A stretch of DNA of 64,000 bases from Gammaproteobacteria bacterium. Its GTDB lineage: Bacteria > Pseudomonadota > Gammaproteobacteria > Steroidobacterales > Steroidobacteraceae. The notes beneath the pieces were generated by a model that was not told the origin of the DNA, made no database searches, and was given only the letters and a program-made list of their open reading frames with translations. The DNA lies in the NCBI GenBank assembly GCA_021773365.1, contig JAJFKF010000100.1, positions 1-64,000 of the forward strand, in the 5' to 3' direction. The translations under genes were made by a program, and so were the position numbers. Positions 42,608 to 51,365 of this stretch are shown here, piece by piece (within the stretch, counting starts at the first letter, position 1; each line of letters begins with the position of its first letter).

Positions 42608-43849
42608 TCAACCGCCGGGTGGAATCTCCGGCTTTGGAAAGCGATCCATGGCAGCCAGCCGCGGGAACAGGCGTGTCCAGACCGCCGCCACGCCCAGAGT
42701 GGCCAGCCCGCCGATCACCACCGAGCGGATCAGACCGAACCACACTGCCGTAACGCCCGATTCAAACTCACCGAGTTCGTTGGAGGCCCCGATGAAGACC
42801 GCATTCACCGCGCTCACCCGGCCGCGGATGGCATCAGGCGTCTGCAGCTGAATCAGCATGTGGCGGATATATACGCTCACCATGTCGCCTACACCCAGCA
42901 GGAACAGGGCGAGCAGGGACACGATGAAGATGGTCGAGAGGCCGAAGACCACGGTAGCCACGCCAAACAGGGCCACGCCGCCGAGCATCCACCGCCCCAC
43001 ATGGCGCTGAATGGGCGCAAAGGCCAGGATGAGCGCCACGATTGCTGCACCCACTCCCGGCGCGGTGCGCAACAAACCCAGCCCGGTCGGGCCCACATGC
43101 AGGACGTCGATGGCATAGGCCGGCAGCAACGCGGTAGCACCGCCGAACAGCACCGCGAACAGGTCCAGGGAAATGGCGCCAAGCACGATGGGGCGCGAGC
43201 GCACAAACCGCAGGCCCTCGAGCACCTCGTGCCAGGACTGCGACTTGCCATCCGTGCGGCGCGGCGCCGGCTCGCGCAGTGGCCGCACGCCGGTCATCAG
43301 TACCACCGATATACCAATCATGACCGCAACGGTGGCGTATACGGCCTGCGGCCCGAGCAGATACAGCAGGCCGCCCAGCGTGGGACCGAGAATGGTGGCG
43401 AGCTGGAAGGTGGATGAGTTCAGGGCCACGGCATTGCCGAAGCTCTCGATGGGCACCAGATTCGGAATCAGCGCCTGTGACGACGGCATGCTGAAGGCGC
43501 GCGCCACGCCAAACAGCACCATGACGGCGAATACCGGCCACACCTCTGCTATTCCCGATAGCGTGAATGCCAGCAGCAGCACGGCACAGACCACTTCCGT
43601 CAGATAGCAGCCGGCGAGGATTCTCTGCCGCTGTGCGCGATCGGCTATCTGCCCGGCAGGCAGAACCAGGGCGATGAACGGCAGGAATTGCGCCAGGCCG
43701 ATCAGGCCAAGGTCGAGCGGATCACCCGTGATGGCATAGACCTGCCAGCCCACCGCCACGCTCTGCATCTGCACCGCCAGCACGGTGATGGAGCGCGCGC
43801 ACAGGAAGCGCGTGAACGTCGGATAGCGCAGCGCGCTGAGCGGTTTCAA
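42608..43849 (-). CDS. MFS exporter (EntS-like)
   Basis: A 413-aa transporter with 12 predicted TMs. The start is TTG overlapping the TGA of the AI-2E gene (TTGA); the product then begins KPLSALRYPTFTRFL, the common start of this MFS group, whereas the frame further upstream lies inside the AI-2E gene. The GxLADRxxR-like loop is GQIADRAQRQRIL; the second half has RGRVSAVNAVFIGASNELGEFESG, shown in part (VSAVNAVFIGASNELGEF). The family includes the enterobactin exporter EntS and multidrug pumps; the substrate here is unknown. Confidence 0.85.
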   Translation of the reverse strand: MKPLSALRYPTFTRFLCARSITVLAVQMQSVAVGWQVYAITGDPLDLGLIGLAQFLPFIALVLPAGQIADRAQRQRILAGCYLTEVVCAVLLLAFTLSGIAEVWPVFAVMVLFGVARAFSMPSSQALIPNLVPIESFGNAVALNSSTFQLATILGPTLGGLLYLLGPQAVYATVAVMIGISVVLMTGVRPLREPAPRRTDGKSQSWHEVLEGLRFVRSRPIVLGAISLDLFAVLFGGATALLPAYAIDVLHVGPTGLGLLRTAPGVGAAIVALILAFAPIQRHVGRWMLGGVALFGVATVVFGLSTIFIVSLLALFLLGVGDMVSVYIRHMLIQLQTPDAIRGRVSAVNAVFIGASNELGEFESGVTAVWFGLIRSVVIGGLATLGVAAVWTRLFPRLAAMDRFPKPEIPPGG

Positions 43850-45003
43850 CTGCTGCTGTCCCGGCCCTTCGCCTCCGCGCCCGGCATGGTGGTTGCAGTC
43901 TCGATGACAGGCTGGCGCACGTTGAGCCACTCACGCCACACGGCCATGAGGATGGCAAGGATGACCGGCCCGACAAACAGGCCCACCAGACCGAATGCGG
44001 CGATGCCTCCGAGCACACCGAACAGCACCAGCAGAAAGGGGATACGCGTCTGGTTACTGATGACCAGCGGCCGGATGAGGTTGTCTATCCAGCTGACCGC
44101 CAGCGCGCCCCACAGCAGCAGGCCGATGCCGGCGCCGGTACGGTCGGTGAGCAGCAGCCACACCCCGACGCTGCCCCAGATCAGCGGCGCCCCGAAGGGT
44201 ATCAATGCGATCACGGCCGTGGCGGCGCCGAGCAATACCGGCGCCTGCACGCCGGCGAACCAGTAGCCGATGCCCGCCAGAGTGCCCTGGGCGATGGCGG
44301 CCAGAACCAGGCCGTAGACCACCGCGCGCGTGGTGTCGCCGATGGCCGCGGTATAGCCCTGCACCCGCTCGCCCAACAGCTGCTCCATGACGGCGCGCAC
44401 CTGGCGCGCGAACTGTTCGCCATTGCGATAGGCGAAGAACACCGTGAGCAGGGCAAAGCCGGTCTTGACCACGTTGCGGCCCACCCCGCCGAGCACCGTG
44501 CGCATCTCCACCAGCGACTCTTCCAGCCAGCGCGTCAATTCCGCCTTCAGGCCGGCCGGATCCGCGCCAACACGGTCGATGAATTCCTGCAGCACATCCC
44601 CCAGCCACGGCACGCCGCGCAGGGTGGAGGGCAGTTGCGGGTGCGTGGAAATATAGCGGGTCACTTCATCGTAGGCGTGCAACAGCTCCGAGCGCATCAG
44701 GCTGACCAGCCATAGCACCGGCAGCACGAAGGCGGCCGTAAGCAGCAATGTCATCAGCAGCGAACTCAAGGTGACCTGCCCGCGCAGGAGCCGCCTCAGC
44801 CGCGCATACAGCGGCCAGGTGACGTAGGCCAGAATCAGCGCCCAGATCACCGGCACCAGGAAGGGCTTGAGCACGACATAGCTCAGCAGCAGCAGGCCGC
44901 CGAGCAGTACGGCAACGATCAGCGGCCGCAGCCAGGGAGAGGAGGAGAGGTCGTCGAACACCGGCGCATTGTACGGCACGGCGATGACCGTTCGCCGCAG
45001 CAC
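43846..45003 (-). CDS. AI-2E family transporter (PerM/TqsA-like)
   Basis: A 385-aa membrane protein of the AI-2E transporter superfamily. Seven or eight TMs are visible, with a central extracytoplasmic domain (about 80-165). The family signatures PFLVPVIWALILAYVTWPLY, VIALIPFGAPLIWG and RPLVISNQTRIPFLLVLFGV are shown here as pieces of it. Members export quorum signals or act as Na+/H+ antiporters. The start used is GTG at 45003; a GTG at 44961 is an alternative and neither has a clear SD. It is coupled to the MFS gene by a TTGA overlap. Confidence 0.85.
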   Translation of the reverse strand: MLRRTVIAVPYNAPVFDDLSSSPWLRPLIVAVLLGGLLLLSYVVLKPFLVPVIWALILAYVTWPLYARLRRLLRGQVTLSSLLMTLLLTAAFVLPVLWLVSLMRSELLHAYDEVTRYISTHPQLPSTLRGVPWLGDVLQEFIDRVGADPAGLKAELTRWLEESLVEMRTVLGGVGRNVVKTGFALLTVFFAYRNGEQFARQVRAVMEQLLGERVQGYTAAIGDTTRAVVYGLVLAAIAQGTLAGIGYWFAGVQAPVLLGAATAVIALIPFGAPLIWGSVGVWLLLTDRTGAGIGLLLWGALAVSWIDNLIRPLVISNQTRIPFLLVLFGVLGGIAAFGLVGLFVGPVILAILMAVWREWLNVRQPVIETATTMPGAEAKGRDSSS

Positions 45004-45075
45004 AGCGATCCGCAGGCTTCACCCATGACCCGGAGGCGAACTGCCCCCGGGCAGCCTTGTGGGCTCAGCATGGGC

Positions 45076-45516
45076 TCAGCCGGCGATGACACCCTCGAGT
45101 TTCGCCAGGCACCCCTCCCAACCCTGGGCGTGGTGATCACGCGCGGCCTCGTCGCGGAACGCCTCATGCGTCAGCGTCATCTCCGTGCCGGTGTCGATGG
45201 CGCGCAGTTCGACGGTCACCAGCGATTCGTGCTCGGGCGTACTTTTCCATGCCCAGGAGAACACCAGCTTGCGATTGGGCTGAATTTCGCGGTACGTGCC
45301 GCCGACATCGTGGTGCTCGCCGTCGGGCGACTGCATCAGGATGCGGTAGCTTCCACCCACGCGCACATCGGCCTGCGCCTCCAGACATACGACGGGGCCA
45401 GGCCCCATCCATTGCTTCAGCGCTTCGGCCGAGACCCACGCCTGCCAGACCCTGGCCGGCGGGGCCTGGAACTGGCGGACGACTTTGATCGACGGGACTT
45501 CTTTGTTGCTGACCAT
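45076..45516 (-). CDS. SRPBCC/AHSA1-domain protein
   Basis: A 146-aa START-fold protein (Aha1-like) with the typical ends IKVVRQFQAPPARVWQAW and HEAFRDEAARDHHAQGWEGC. The fold has a hydrophobic pocket for a small ligand; the substrate is unknown. It is encoded after an ArsR-type repressor, a common pair. Its start lies 100 bp inside the end of the regulator frame, so the two share coding sequence. Confidence 0.88.
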   Translation of the reverse strand: MVSNKEVPSIKVVRQFQAPPARVWQAWVSAEALKQWMGPGPVVCLEAQADVRVGGSYRILMQSPDGEHHDVGGTYREIQPNRKLVFSWAWKSTPEHESLVTVELRAIDTGTEMTLTHEAFRDEAARDHHAQGWEGCLAKLEGVIAG

Positions 45517-45860
45517 GGCGGCTCCTGTTGATTGAGATAGTTTTCGAGCGCTTCCAGCCGGGATTCCCAGAACTGGCGATAGCCGGCGAGCCAATCGCCG
45601 ACAGGTTCCAGGGCTTCCTGCAGGGCTTGAGGGGGCAAGGTGCACTGCACGGTGCGGCCGGTCTTCTCACGGGCGATCAGGCCGGCATTTTCGAGAATCT
45701 GCAGATGCTTGACGAACCCCGGCAGGGACATGTCATACGACGCAGACAGTTCGGTGACCGAGCGGCTGCCCTGCAGCAATCCGGCGAGAATGCCGCGCCG
45801 CGTGCGGTCGGAGAGTGCGGTGAACACCGCATCCAGCGTGCCTTCATCATACTTAACCAT
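45417..45860 (-). CDS. ArsR-family repressor with an overlapping C-terminal extension
   Basis: A 147-aa protein. The winged HTH (about 10-85) includes VFTALSDRTRRGILAGL, VTELSASYDMSLPGFVKHLQIL and REKTGRTVQC. It lacks metal-binding Cys pairs, consistent with the subgroup that sits next to SRPBCC genes. Family members normally end soon after residue 113 (LENYLNQQE). Here the last 33 residues are read out of frame through the start of the SRPBCC gene (basic, low-complexity), which looks like loss of the stop codon or a frameshift. It probably represses its own operon. Confidence 0.85.
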   Translation of the reverse strand: MVKYDEGTLDAVFTALSDRTRRGILAGLLQGSRSVTELSASYDMSLPGFVKHLQILENAGLIAREKTGRTVQCTLPPQALQEALEPVGDWLAGYRQFWESRLEALENYLNQQEPPWSATKKSRRSKSSASSRPRRPGSGRRGSRPKR

Positions 45861-45866
45861 ATGGTT
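45855..45866. promoter_or_regulatory. 12-bp palindrome over the arsR-type start codon
   Basis: AACCATATGGTT is a perfect palindrome whose left half contains the start codon (complement of CAT, 45858-45860) of the repressor gene. A repressor bound here would block both initiation and early transcription. Similar ACCAT-N0-ATGGT sites occur at starts of ArsR/SRPBCC pairs, from memory, so autoregulation is likely. Confidence 0.5.
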
Positions 45867-45995
45867 TAGTATTGTCTGCGCCTGGCCGGTCTGTCAACGG
45901 CCGGAGAATGCGCGCGATGCCTGCCCGCCCGTGGGCCTGTCCGGGTAGTGATGCGCCAGCTGCGGCTACCCGACAGCGGTATCTTCCGGCGATCG

Positions 45996-46958
45996 TTACC
46001 CGGGCGGACTTCCCGGAATCGACGCCGGGTAGGTATCGAACTGATCGATGATTTCACCGGCCCGCGTCCACACGACGGACACCGGATAGGAGGTTGCACC
46101 GCGGGCGGTGGAGAAGCTCATCTTCACATCGAGACAATCGCCCGCGCGCAGCATCAGCGCCCGTGGAAACGAAAGGAAGGTATGCAGCCAGTGCGTCAAC
46201 GGTGCATCCGGCGAGGTCGACAACACGATTTTCTCGTCGAGCTCCGCCTCGAAATACGCCACGATCCCGTGAACCTTGCCCTCGGCCTGAATCGGCCATC
46301 GCACCGGAATTCCACTGCGATAAAGATTGTCGGACAGGTCGTCACGCTCAAGATCCAGGTCCCACCACAGGTGCGGCGGTGACGCCCAGGAATGACCACG
46401 CACATCCGTGTTGGTGGCGCCGGCGGAGGCGAAATCCCGCACCGCCTTCCACGTCAGGCCGTACATGTCCTCAGCCCAGCCGCCGTCGTCGGACTTGAAC
46501 TCGATCGGCAGACGGCACAAACGAATCATGTGCCGGAGTCGCTGCGGGATCATGCGCCCGGTCGGCTTGAGGTAACCGTCGCGCACCTTCATCAGCGGCT
46601 CGCCGTCGTACTCATTGAAACCGGCGCAGTTCATCAGCTCGGAAATAATGCAATCGGCCTGCTCGGGCAGCTCGACCTTGCCGGCGTCGGCGGTAATCAC
46701 GGTAATTTTATCGCTCAGGCCGTTTTCGGCAATCAGCGCCTGCGACATCTGCGCCACGTCATCGGTGGCCTCAATGGCATAGACCCTGGAGGCGCCGGCC
46801 CTGGCCGCGACCATCGACCAGATTCCCAGACCGCTGCCGAAATCGATGACGACATCACCGGGCCGAACGGTACGGCGGATGGCGACAGAGTAGGAGTGGC
46901 AGCGCAGCTCGTCCCAGATCATGCGCAGCTGGGAGGTGATGCGATCGTAGTAAAGCAT
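45996..46958 (-). CDS. PRMT-like SAM-dependent methyltransferase
   Basis: A 320-aa protein. The start at MLYYDRITSQ is preferred to codons further upstream. The SAM-binding motif I is VVIDFGSGLGIWSM (about 36-50), followed by AIEATD. The loop SELMNCAGFNEYDGE (about 106-120) mirrors the double-E loop of eukaryotic protein arginine methyltransferases (SEWMGY...E), and the C-terminal part is beta-rich as in PRMTs (WPIQAEGKVHGIVAYFEAEL). Bacterial homologues modify peptides or small molecules; the target is unknown. It stands alone, divergent from the thioesterase gene. Confidence 0.82.
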   Translation of the reverse strand: MLYYDRITSQLRMIWDELRCHSYSVAIRRTVRPGDVVIDFGSGLGIWSMVAARAGASRVYAIEATDDVAQMSQALIAENGLSDKITVITADAGKVELPEQADCIISELMNCAGFNEYDGEPLMKVRDGYLKPTGRMIPQRLRHMIRLCRLPIEFKSDDGGWAEDMYGLTWKAVRDFASAGATNTDVRGHSWASPPHLWWDLDLERDDLSDNLYRSGIPVRWPIQAEGKVHGIVAYFEAELDEKIVLSTSPDAPLTHWLHTFLSFPRALMLRAGDCLDVKMSFSTARGATSYPVSVVWTRAGEIIDQFDTYPASIPGSPPG

Positions 46959-47105
46959 TGTGTGGATGTGCCCTGATGGATGGATTCGCCGCTCGCCCGG
47001 CATCCACGGCGGGGCGGGCGCCATCGTAGCAGTTCAAACCTCCGTGGGCGGCACTTTCGCCGTGTCGCAGGACTTTTCCACCGATGGTTGGTTATGCTTG
47101 GCGGC

Positions 47106-47546
47106 ATGAGCGTGTTCACCGTCCCGATGCAGATCCGCTGGGCCGACATCGATCAGAACAGGCATCTGCGCCATTCCGCTTACTACGACTACGGCGCCAC
47201 GGTCAGAATGCTGTTCCTCAACGAACACGGCCTGACCACCGACAAGATGGAGCAACTGGGAATCGGCCCGGTTCTGTTCCGCGAGGAAGCGAAATTCAGG
47301 CGGGAGATCAAGCTCGAAGACAGGATCACGGTGGATCTGCAGCTGATCCGCGCCCGCGCTGATTTCTCCAGGTGGACCATGCACCACCGCTTCATGAAGA
47401 CCGGCGATACGCTGGCAGCAAGCGTCGAGATCGACGGAGCGTGGATGGACCTGGTCAAAAGAAAACTGATCGTCCCGGATGACTTCATCCAGGGCGTCTT
47501 CAGGGCAATACCTGCCGCGGCGGAAATGCAGTGGCTGGAGAAATAA
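47106..47546 (+). CDS. hotdog-fold acyl-CoA thioesterase
   Basis: A 146-aa 4-hydroxybenzoyl-CoA thioesterase/YbgC-type protein. The active-site motif is IRWADIDQNRHLRHSAYYDY (about 10-29, catalytic Asp near 14-16). It should hydrolyse acyl-CoA or aryl-CoA esters; the substrate is unresolved. The start was placed at the ATG before SVFTVPMQIRW; the frame is open upstream. The MAPEG gene follows on the same strand after 49 bp. Confidence 0.88.
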   Translation: MSVFTVPMQIRWADIDQNRHLRHSAYYDYGATVRMLFLNEHGLTTDKMEQLGIGPVLFREEAKFRREIKLEDRITVDLQLIRARADFSRWTMHHRFMKTGDTLAASVEIDGAWMDLVKRKLIVPDDFIQGVFRAIPAAAEMQWLEK

Positions 47547-47595
47547 AGGAACGCTGAGGCCGCCAACCCGACGCATCGATCACCAAGGGGTACCC

Positions 47596-47994
47596 ATGAA
47601 CGCCTTCCTCGTATGTTCCGCGATTCTGGTAATTGCCTACTTCCTGCTGGCTTTCAACGTCTCGCGCCTGCGCCTGCGCACCCAGACCAGCATCGGCCTG
47701 GGCAATGACCCCTCCGGGCCGTTGGCCAAGGCCGTCAGGGCGCACGGCAATGCGGCGGAATACACGCCTCTGTTCGTGGCAATGTTTTTCTATTTTCTGC
47801 TGTCGGGCGCGGGCGGCTGGATCGCCTGGGTGGCGATTGGCGTAACCGTCAGCCGGATACTGCACGCACTGGGCATGCTGATGGCCCGCAACCTCAACGG
47901 CCAACCGCATCCCCTGCGCACCATCGGGGCAGCGGGAACATACATTGGCGGTCTGGCGCTCGGCCTGGCGCTGCTGCTGCGGGTGCTGCTGTAG
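47596..47994 (+). CDS. MAPEG family membrane protein
   Basis: A 132-aa protein with four TMs. The ATG follows AAGGGG. Motifs RAHGNAAEYTPLFVAMF and SRILHALGM are the family hallmarks (glutathione-dependent eicosanoid/glutathione metabolism, YecN-like). In bacteria these proteins are assumed to act on lipophilic electrophiles with glutathione. It converges with ilvA 31 bp away. Confidence 0.9.
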   Translation: MNAFLVCSAILVIAYFLLAFNVSRLRLRTQTSIGLGNDPSGPLAKAVRAHGNAAEYTPLFVAMFFYFLLSGAGGWIAWVAIGVTVSRILHALGMLMARNLNGQPHPLRTIGAAGTYIGGLALGLALLLRVLL

Positions 47995-48025
47995 CGCCGC
48001 GCTGCGGCCTTCCTGCGGCAGGCCT

Positions 48026-49561
48026 TTACCGGCAGCCGAGAAAATCCCGGTACGCCGGATTCTCCGTCTCTTCCACAAAGGCGTAGTGCAATTCATTGAT
48101 GTGCAGCATGAAGTCCTCGCGCTCGGCCGGGGGCACCTGGATGCCGGCCAGCACCCGGCCATAGTCCGAGCCGTGGTTGCGATAGTGGAACAGGCTGATA
48201 TTCCAGCGCGAGCCGACAGCCTGCAGAAATTTCAGCAGCGCGCCGGGCCGTTCCGGAAATTCGAAACGATACAGGCGCTCGTGCTCGATACCGCTGGAGC
48301 GCCCACCCACCATGTAGCGCACATGCAGTTTTGCCGTTTCGTTATCCGTCATGTCTGTCACCGGAAAACCGGCGCCGCCGATACGGGCAATGACCGCCTC
48401 CTTCTCCTCGCGCCCCTGTGAGAGGGCGAAGCCGACAAAGATGCGCGCCCGTTCGGCGCTGTCGTAGCGGTAGTTGAATTCGGTGACAGCCCGCGGGCCC
48501 AGCGCCTCGCAGAACCTCAGGAAACTGCCCGGGCACTCGGGAATCTCCACCGCCATGAGCGCCTCGCGCTGGCCGCCCAGATCGGCGCGCTCGGCCACGT
48601 AGCGCAAACGATCAAAATTCATGTTGGCGCCGCTGTTGACCGCCACCAGCGTGCGGCCTTCAAGCCCTTCGCGTGCGACATACTTCTTGATGCCCGCCAC
48701 GGCCAGGGCGCCGGAGGGCTCGGCAATGGCACGCGTGTCCTCAAAGATGTCCTGAATGGCGGCGCAGATACGGTCCGTACTGACGGTGATCACCTCGTCG
48801 ACAAACTGGCGCGCCAGGCGAAAGGTTTCCTCACCCACGCGCTTGACGGCCACGCCGTCGGCAAAGATACCGACCCGCTCCAGGGTCACCCGTTCACGCG
48901 CCTTCAGTGATTCGTACATGGCGGCCGAGTCTTCCGGCTCCACGCCGATGATTCTGATACGCGGATACAGCGGCTTGACGTAGGCCGCAATGCCGGCAAT
49001 CAGGCCACCGCCGCCGACCGGAACAAAGATGGCGTCGATGGTGTCGTCCTGCGTCAGGCTGTGCTGCTGGCGCACGATCTCCATGCCGATGGTCCCCTGG
49101 CCGGCGATGACGTCCGCATCGTCGAAGGGGTGAATGAAAGCCAGGTTGCGTTCTCGCGCCACGACCACCGCCCGCTCGCAGGCCTGGTCGTAGTCATCGC
49201 CGTGCAGCAGCACCTCCCCACCGAGATCCTTCACCGCCTGCACCTTGATGCTGGGGGTGGTCTCGGGCATCACGATGACCGCGGGAATGCCGCGCCGGCC
49301 GGCGGCCAGCGCCACGCCCTGGGCATGATTGCCCGCGGAGGCGCAGATCACCCCGCGCTGGGCCACCGTCTGCGACAGGTGCGCAATCTTGTTGTAAGCG
49401 CCGCGCAGCTTGAAAGAGAACACCGGCTGCAGGTCCTCGCGCTTGAACAGCACGGTGTTGCCCAGGCGGCGCGACAGACGCGGCGCGTGCTCCAGCGGCG
49501 TTTCGATGGCCACATCGTAGACGCGGGCCTTGAGGATTCTGTCGAGATAGTCGTTTTGCAT
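48026..49561 (-). CDS. ilvA: threonine ammonia-lyase (biosynthetic)
   Basis: A 511-aa PLP enzyme converting threonine to 2-oxobutanoate, the first step to isoleucine. The PLP Lys is Lys51 in FSFKLRGAYN, and the PLP-phosphate loop is SAGNHAQGVA. Two C-terminal ACT-like regulatory domains (about 330-505) are present, as in the allosteric biosynthetic form. An ATG three codons upstream (49570) is an alternative start; no good SD is visible for either. Its substrate supplies the ilvB/ilvH enzyme encoded nearby. Confidence 0.94.
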   Translation of the reverse strand: MQNDYLDRILKARVYDVAIETPLEHAPRLSRRLGNTVLFKREDLQPVFSFKLRGAYNKIAHLSQTVAQRGVICASAGNHAQGVALAAGRRGIPAVIVMPETTPSIKVQAVKDLGGEVLLHGDDYDQACERAVVVARERNLAFIHPFDDADVIAGQGTIGMEIVRQQHSLTQDDTIDAIFVPVGGGGLIAGIAAYVKPLYPRIRIIGVEPEDSAAMYESLKARERVTLERVGIFADGVAVKRVGEETFRLARQFVDEVITVSTDRICAAIQDIFEDTRAIAEPSGALAVAGIKKYVAREGLEGRTLVAVNSGANMNFDRLRYVAERADLGGQREALMAVEIPECPGSFLRFCEALGPRAVTEFNYRYDSAERARIFVGFALSQGREEKEAVIARIGGAGFPVTDMTDNETAKLHVRYMVGGRSSGIEHERLYRFEFPERPGALLKFLQAVGSRWNISLFHYRNHGSDYGRVLAGIQVPPAEREDFMLHINELHYAFVEETENPAYRDFLGCR

Positions 49562-49662
49562 AGCGTGCATTGTCTTTGCAGTACCGGCCGGAATCCAGTG
49601 CCCGGGGCCATCATGGTCTCCACCGACCTCCGGCGCCGGAAGTTTGCGACTATGATCCGCCG

Positions 49663-50871
49663 ATGAACATGCCTCTGCGCAATGTGCTGCTGCTGTCCGT
49701 GGCCCAGGCCCTGGCAGGCTCCGGCATCATCGTCATGGTGCTGCTGGGCGGAATTCTGGGCGCGGAGCTGGCGCCCGACCCGCGCTGGGCCACTCTGCCG
49801 GTCTCCATCGCGGTCATCGGGGTGGCGGTGAGTACGATTCCAGCGGCATTGCTGATGCAGCGGATCGGTCGTAAACGCGCGTTCATGCTCAGTGCGGGCA
49901 TGGCGGCGCTGGCGGCGCTGGGCGTGGCCTGGGCGGTGTGGCGACATGATTTCCTGCTGTTCTGCCTGGCCATCGTGCCCATGGGCGCAAACCTGGCCTT
50001 CGTGCAGCAGTACCGTTTCGCCGCCGTCGAATATGTCCCCGTGCAGTTTGCCGGACGCGCGGTGGGGCTGGTGATGGTGGGCACGCTGGCCGCGGCCGTG
50101 TGCGCACCGCCGCTGGCACTGCTGGTGCGACATTGGGTCAGCGAGGTGGAGTTCGTCGGCTCATTCATTGCCGTGGCGCTGCTGTACGCGAGCGCCATAG
50201 CGGCCCTGGCCGCGCTGCAGGCGCCGCTTCCCCAGTCAGCGCACGGCCGTGAACCGGCGCGGCCATTGCGGGTGATCGCGCGCAATCCGGCCTTCGTGGT
50301 TGCAATACTGGCCGGGCTGTCCAGCTACGCGGTCATGAGCTTCATCATGACCGCCACGCCCATCAGCATGCACGTGATGGACCGGCACAGCGTGAGTGAA
50401 ACCGCATGGGTGATTCAAAGTCATCTGCTGGGCATGTACCTGCCCTCGCTGTTCAGTGGCTGGCTGATCGCGCGCCTGGGGCTGAAGCTGATGATGCTGA
50501 CCGGTGTACTGCTGATGGGTGCGTGCATCGTCATTGCCGCCGGCGGCTCGCATCATGTGATGCATTACTGGTGGGGCCTGGTGCTGCTAGGCGCGGGCTG
50601 GAACCTGTTGTTTGTCGCCGGCACCACCCTGCTGACGCAAACCTATCGCCCGGCGGAGCGCTTCAAGGCGCAGGCCGTCAATGAGTTCTCGGTGTTCGGC
50701 TCGCAGGCGCTGGCCTCACTACTGGCCGGCCCGGCTATTCACTTCCTCGGCTGGCGCAGCCTGAACCTCGCGGCCGCACCGCTGCTGCTGGCCATGCTGG
50801 TGGGGCTGGTGATGATTTATCGGCAGGATCGGCGCGCGGCTGTCACAAGCGCAACAGCGCCGGAAGGTTGA
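49663..50871 (+). CDS. MFS transporter
   Basis: A 402-aa transporter with 12 TMs. The start is at MNMPLRNVLLLS. The loop GRKRAFMLSAGMAALAALG after TM2 is the MFS motif A, and FVQQYRFAAVEYVP lies in TM4-5. It resembles fosmidomycin-type or YcaD-type permeases; the substrate is unknown. It lies divergent from ilvA and converges on the short hydrolase-like gene. Confidence 0.85.
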   Translation: MNMPLRNVLLLSVAQALAGSGIIVMVLLGGILGAELAPDPRWATLPVSIAVIGVAVSTIPAALLMQRIGRKRAFMLSAGMAALAALGVAWAVWRHDFLLFCLAIVPMGANLAFVQQYRFAAVEYVPVQFAGRAVGLVMVGTLAAAVCAPPLALLVRHWVSEVEFVGSFIAVALLYASAIAALAALQAPLPQSAHGREPARPLRVIARNPAFVVAILAGLSSYAVMSFIMTATPISMHVMDRHSVSETAWVIQSHLLGMYLPSLFSGWLIARLGLKLMMLTGVLLMGACIVIAAGGSHHVMHYWWGLVLLGAGWNLLFVAGTTLLTQTYRPAERFKAQAVNEFSVFGSQALASLLAGPAIHFLGWRSLNLAAAPLLLAMLVGLVMIYRQDRRAAVTSATAPEG

Positions 50872-50877
50872 CCGCGC

Positions 50878-51339
50878 TCAGGGCGCGTCGAAAACGGCGC
50901 GGGCGCTCTGTTCCACCACTTGAGACCGGGATTGCAGCAGCGGCACATCCTGCACCGGCAGCTCAAATCGCCTGCGCACCAGTTCGGGACGCTGCCGCAT
51001 GACCTCGGCAATGGCCGGCGCGCTGTCGCCGCAGGCGAGCACGTCGATCTGGCGGAAGCGCATGCTGTCGAGAAAGTCGAGCAGCGCCGCGGCGTAGGCC
51101 CCGGCGGCTGACGGCGGCGGATCGGATTCGCCGCAGCCGGGGGCATCGGGCGCATAGATGGAGCGGTCGGCGGCGAGCTGCGGCAGGAATCCTTCGAAGA
51201 TGCGGCTGGAGGCGTCGGACGGATGCAGGCACAGCAGCGTGGTGCGTTCGTCGAAGCCGCCGGTGGATGTGAAGGCGGTGCGTACGTGGAGCTGGCCGAA
51301 GCGGCAGTCGAAGTAGGCTTTGCGGATGCGGATGGCCAT
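50878..51339 (-). CDS. short alpha/beta-hydrolase-like protein (half-size)
   Basis: A 153-aa protein. Its N-terminal region (TTLLCLHPSDASSRIFEGFL, ... IYAPDAPGCGESDPPP) is the first half of an alpha/beta-hydrolase, and VLACGDSAPAIAEV is at the place of the nucleophile elbow (GDSAP instead of GxSxG). The lid, acid and His parts expected over the next 100 residues are missing. It is therefore either truncated or a non-catalytic member. The end of the frame is followed within 7 bp by the convergent MFS gene. Confidence 0.7.
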   Translation of the reverse strand: MAIRIRKAYFDCRFGQLHVRTAFTSTGGFDERTTLLCLHPSDASSRIFEGFLPQLAADRSIYAPDAPGCGESDPPPSAAGAYAAALLDFLDSMRFRQIDVLACGDSAPAIAEVMRQRPELVRRRFELPVQDVPLLQSRSQVVEQSARAVFDAP

Positions 51340-51365
51340 TTGCCTGATTGTTTCTTCGGGCGGCG

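Noticed and set aside
42329..43417. 362-codon plus-strand frame opposite the MFS exporter
   Set aside because: Antisense shadow of a 12-TM transporter; composition is His/Gln-rich without any motif.
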